The notes under the pieces: model-generated
Database searches by the model: none
What the model was told of the DNA's origin: nothing
Seen by the model: the letters and a program-made list of their open reading frames with translations, nothing else
Assembly: GCA_004794655.1 (NCBI GenBank)
Contig: SMMW01000025.1
Coordinates: 1,300,001 to 1,364,000 of the forward strand
Reading direction: 5' to 3'
DNA from: Marisa cornuarietis
Taxonomy: Eukaryota > Mollusca > Gastropoda > Architaenioglossa > Ampullariidae
DNA length: 64,000 nucleotides
Shown: positions 61,398-64,000 of the stretch, piece after piece
How the letters are laid out: the number at the start of each line of letters is the position of its first letter
How positions within the stretch are numbered: position 1 is the first letter of the stretch
Program-made: the position numbers and the translations under genes

Positions 61398-63993
61398 AAG
61401 TACGAGTACCGAACACAGTACGTGGAAGCAAGACGTCAGTATCAGAGAATAATCAGGGAGAAAAAGAAAAATTTCAAAAAGACGAAAGCAGAGCGATTGT
61501 CACAACAAATAAATAATCCTAAGCTCTTCTGGGCAGAAGTTAACTCATGTCTTAACAAAAAAGCCAGGAAATCAGCTAGCGAAAAAATTTCTGCAAATGA
61601 ATGGATGAACCACTTTACTGAAGTTTTTAAATCAAATACTGTGAGCTCTCCCAGTTTAAACCTCTCTGATGCTGACCAATTGTCCGGAGTAGACGCATTA
61701 GATGAAACTATAAGCGAAGACGAGGTGCGCTCAGCAATCAGGGGCCTGAGCTCTGGGAAGGCATGTGGTGTAGATAACATTTTGGCAGAAATGTTAAAAG
61801 TTGCCGAAGAACACGTATTGGCCTTTCTGACTAAATACTTCAATAATATGTTTGTAAACGGGAAATGTCCCGACCTATGGAAAGAAGCTATCATTGTACC
61901 AGTCTTCAAAAAAGGAGACCGAGAGTCCCCCAGTAACTATAGAGGAATCTCGCTACTGAGTGTGATTGGTAAATGTTATACTTCAATCCTGAACACTAGG
62001 CTGTATGAATGGCTGGAAGAAAACAAGATTATCCCTGAATCACAAGCAGGATTTAGAAAGGGGTACTCTACAACTGACCACATATTCTCGTTATATGCTA
62101 TTGTCCAGAAATACTTTAGTAAACCAGCTAAACTTTACACATGCTTTGTGGATTTAAAGATGGCCTACGACTCAGTCCAACACGAAACCCTATTGAGAGC
62201 ATTAATTAAATGCGGAGTATCCGGATTTTTCACCAGAGCAGTAATGGCGATGTATGACTCCCTGAAGGCACGCATACGGACAAAAACGGAACTTACTGAG
62301 TCCTTTCACTGTCCCCGCGGCCTTCGACAGGGGTGTGTAGCTAGCCCAACCCTTTTTTCTATTATTATGAATGAAATAGCCGATGCGTTGTCTACCGAAG
62401 GTAAACAGGGTATTCAGCTTTGCCCCGGTCTAGTTGAACTGTTCATTCTGATGTTTGCAGACGACTTGGTACTCTTATCAAGCACACCAGCTGGTCTTCA
62501 AAACCAGCTAAACTGCCTCGCTAAGTCATGCCAGAAGCTAGGACTAGAAATTAACAGTAGCAAAACTAAGGTAATGGTCTTTAGGAAGGGGGGTTTCTTG
62601 GGAAGACGGGAAAAGTGGTCCATAGGAGAAACAGCCCTAGAAGTAGTTAACAGCTACGTGTACCTAGGCTTTACTTTTACAACAACCATGAGCTCGTTCC
62701 AAGGGGCTAAGCAGTTAGCGGTAAAAGGGAAAAATGCTACGTTTGACATAGTTAGAGCCTTAAAAAATATTGACAACATGAGTAGGCAGACGTTTTTTAA
62801 ACTCTTCGACGCAGTAGTACAACCAACCCTTCTATATGCATCCGAAGTATGGGGACTTCTCCATGACAATAGTCCTGTGGAAAAGGTACACCTTTACGCA
62901 TGTAAGAAGTTTTTGAATGTCCCGATACTTACTCCATCAGAGATGATATATGGCGAACTTGGAAGGTATCCGCTCATCGTCAGTTGCTATCTGAGAACAA
63001 TTAAATTCTGGCTCCGAGTGACAAAAATGCCCATCAACCGCATACCCAAACAAGCATACCAATTACTATTTAATCTAGATGCAAAAGGCAAAACAAACTG
63101 GGTAACAAAAGTGAGAGTAGCCCTAGGATCTATGGGTTTTAATCGGGTATGGGTAAACCAAGGAGTAGGAGACGATAAAATGTTTCTCGCTACTCTCAAA
63201 CGTAGAGTGATAGATGTCACCCAGCAAACGTGGGTGGCCAACATGAGGAATAGTGAACGGTACCAGTCATACAGATCGTACAAATCCACTCTCGTACCAG
63301 AGCTATACTTTGACTATGTAAACATTAAAATTTTCAGGGATGTTTTAGTACGCTTTCGGCTAGGTGTGAGCGAGATAAATACCCATAAAAATCGTTTTAT
63401 ACAACAAAGGACAGAAAACACAAACAAATGCCCTTTCTGTACAAATTATATAGAGGATGAAACCCATGTCCTTTTTCAATGTCCCAGATATGTAGACCTT
63501 CGACCCAAATATCTCCAGCAAGTCTCACAACACAATCAAAAACAATATCTTGTGCAGATACTATCATCCGAGAACGCAGGAAGAATACGACAATTGGCAT
63601 GGTATATTCATAAATGTTTAAGGAGAAGAAGGGAGATAAGCGAAGTTGATATTATGTGAAGTCTGATTGATACCCTCTGTATATGGATGCTCTCTGCTCG
63701 AAAAATACCCTTTTTGATTGATAATATTGACATCTGAAAGTTGCCATAATGTATGTGTACATACGATGTGTCTATGTAGGGTAGGGATGAGAGGGTATAA
63801 ATGAAGAGGTGTTAGGATGAGTGGGTGTGTGAGAGGACTACTGTACAGTGCATGTCTTTAAAGTGTACGACGGGATGGGTATGAATGGATAGGTGACTGT
63901 ATGTATGAGAGGATGAACCCTATATGCTCACCTTGAGTGACAATGGCTGAAATGGCCCTAAGTCAATAAAATGTTCGAGTTCGAGTTCGAGTT
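61398..63993 (+). mobile_element. 5'-truncated non-LTR retrotransposon (LINE), I/jockey-type
   Basis: The element starts in a (CT)n tract at 61398 and ends in a (GTTCGA)n tail at 63973-63993, preceded by AATAAA at 63965-63970. CTCTCAC directly before the 5' junction recurs directly after the tail (63994-64000), consistent with a target-site duplication cut by the window end. ORF1 and the endonuclease domain are absent, as in an insertion from incomplete reverse transcription. It lies antisense within B9D1 intron 1. The open reading frame without any stop suggests recent arrival. The exact clade is not assigned. Confidence 0.9.
61422..63659 (+). CDS. LINE reverse transcriptase (ORF2 fragment lacking the endonuclease)
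   Basis: This is a frame of 745 codons. The first ATG-type start is not real: 61422 is GTG, and the frame is open from 61374 across the insertion junction, so the true protein began in the lost 5' part. Reverse transcriptase motifs in order are GKACGVDNILAEMLK, NYRGISLLSVIGKCY, FRKGYSTTDH, motif A FVDLKMAYDSV (Asp244 and Asp250), GLRQGCVASPTLFS, and the catalytic box FADD (345-348). A thumb/linker region follows (YASEVWG, IYGELGRYPL). A C-terminal CCHC zinc knuckle has Cys670, Cys673, His682 and Cys687. The enzyme would prime on nicked genomic DNA to copy LINE RNA, but without the endonuclease this copy is not autonomous. Confidence 0.92.
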   Translation: MEARRQYQRIIREKKKNFKKTKAERLSQQINNPKLFWAEVNSCLNKKARKSASEKISANEWMNHFTEVFKSNTVSSPSLNLSDADQLSGVDALDETISEDEVRSAIRGLSSGKACGVDNILAEMLKVAEEHVLAFLTKYFNNMFVNGKCPDLWKEAIIVPVFKKGDRESPSNYRGISLLSVIGKCYTSILNTRLYEWLEENKIIPESQAGFRKGYSTTDHIFSLYAIVQKYFSKPAKLYTCFVDLKMAYDSVQHETLLRALIKCGVSGFFTRAVMAMYDSLKARIRTKTELTESFHCPRGLRQGCVASPTLFSIIMNEIADALSTEGKQGIQLCPGLVELFILMFADDLVLLSSTPAGLQNQLNCLAKSCQKLGLEINSSKTKVMVFRKGGFLGRREKWSIGETALEVVNSYVYLGFTFTTTMSSFQGAKQLAVKGKNATFDIVRALKNIDNMSRQTFFKLFDAVVQPTLLYASEVWGLLHDNSPVEKVHLYACKKFLNVPILTPSEMIYGELGRYPLIVSCYLRTIKFWLRVTKMPINRIPKQAYQLLFNLDAKGKTNWVTKVRVALGSMGFNRVWVNQGVGDDKMFLATLKRRVIDVTQQTWVANMRNSERYQSYRSYKSTLVPELYFDYVNIKIFRDVLVRFRLGVSEINTHKNRFIQQRTENTNKCPFCTNYIEDETHVLFQCPRYVDLRPKYLQQVSQHNQKQYLVQILSSENAGRIRQLAWYIHKCLRRRREISEVDIM

Positions 63994-64000
63994 CTCTCAC

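Larger units (their letters stand above)
60967..64000 (-). other. B9D1 intron 1 (partial)
   Basis: This sequence upstream of exon 2 runs to the window end. It holds a (TG)n tract at 61072-61111 and a LINE inserted from 61398 in the opposite orientation to the gene. I see no start exon resembling the family N-terminus in the non-LINE part (60967-61397). Confidence 0.7.

Noticed and set aside
61442..61909. Minus-strand frame of 155 codons inside the LINE
   Set aside because: It is a shadow of the intact plus-strand reverse transcriptase frame.

Overview
This is eukaryotic nuclear DNA from an animal. It is intron-rich and repeat-rich, with long (GAT)n, (CA)n and (CT)n tracts and several families of non-LTR retrotransposon. 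The one host gene I can name is metazoan (B9D1). The repeat style (L2-like LINEs with (GAT)n tails, a tRNA-derived SINE, and a fragment resembling a repeat I recall from mollusc genomes) suggests a mollusc, perhaps a gastropod. That taxonomic call is inference.

The right-hand 40% of the window is B9D1 on the minus strand, a component of the ciliary transition zone. Five coding exons can be placed to the base: 60905-60966, 58314-58425, 57897-57993, 46198-46328 and 37575-37732. All junctions are GT-AG and all codon phases agree. The first exon, about 24 residues in the human protein, is missing and probably lies beyond base 64000. A polyadenylation signal at 36879-36884 would give a 3' UTR of about 0.7 kb. 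The introns are large and hold most of the transposable elements. Intron 1 holds a young, 5'-truncated LINE with an open 745-codon frame. Intron 4 holds a LINE 3' end with RNase H, bounded by a 13-bp target-site duplication, plus a cluster of CTCF-like motifs and a long inverted repeat. Intron 5 holds a LINE relic with a (GAT)n tail, a perfect 27-bp inverted repeat and two degenerate minisatellites.

The left 36 kb has no host gene I can support. It is layered repeat debris. L2-like LINE relics lie at 123-227, 1325-2450 and 22800-23685. A tRNA-derived SINE at 1793-2071 sits inside one of them, and the copy at 123-227 serves as an empty site. A decayed minus-strand LINE (12285-13930) is interrupted by a 254-bp terminal-inverted-repeat element. 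A mosaic of another LINE family covers 17793-18700, with a further copy at 29870-30235. An unusual 21/42-bp tandem repeat at 11887-12129 translates as 11 and a half consecutive seven-residue units. The stretches between hold microsatellites and AT-rich DNA without recognisable genes.

As a system, the window shows one slowly evolving ciliary gene whose introns have absorbed successive waves of LINEs, SINEs and small inverted-repeat elements. Several (GAT)n microsatellites sit exactly at LINE 3' ends.
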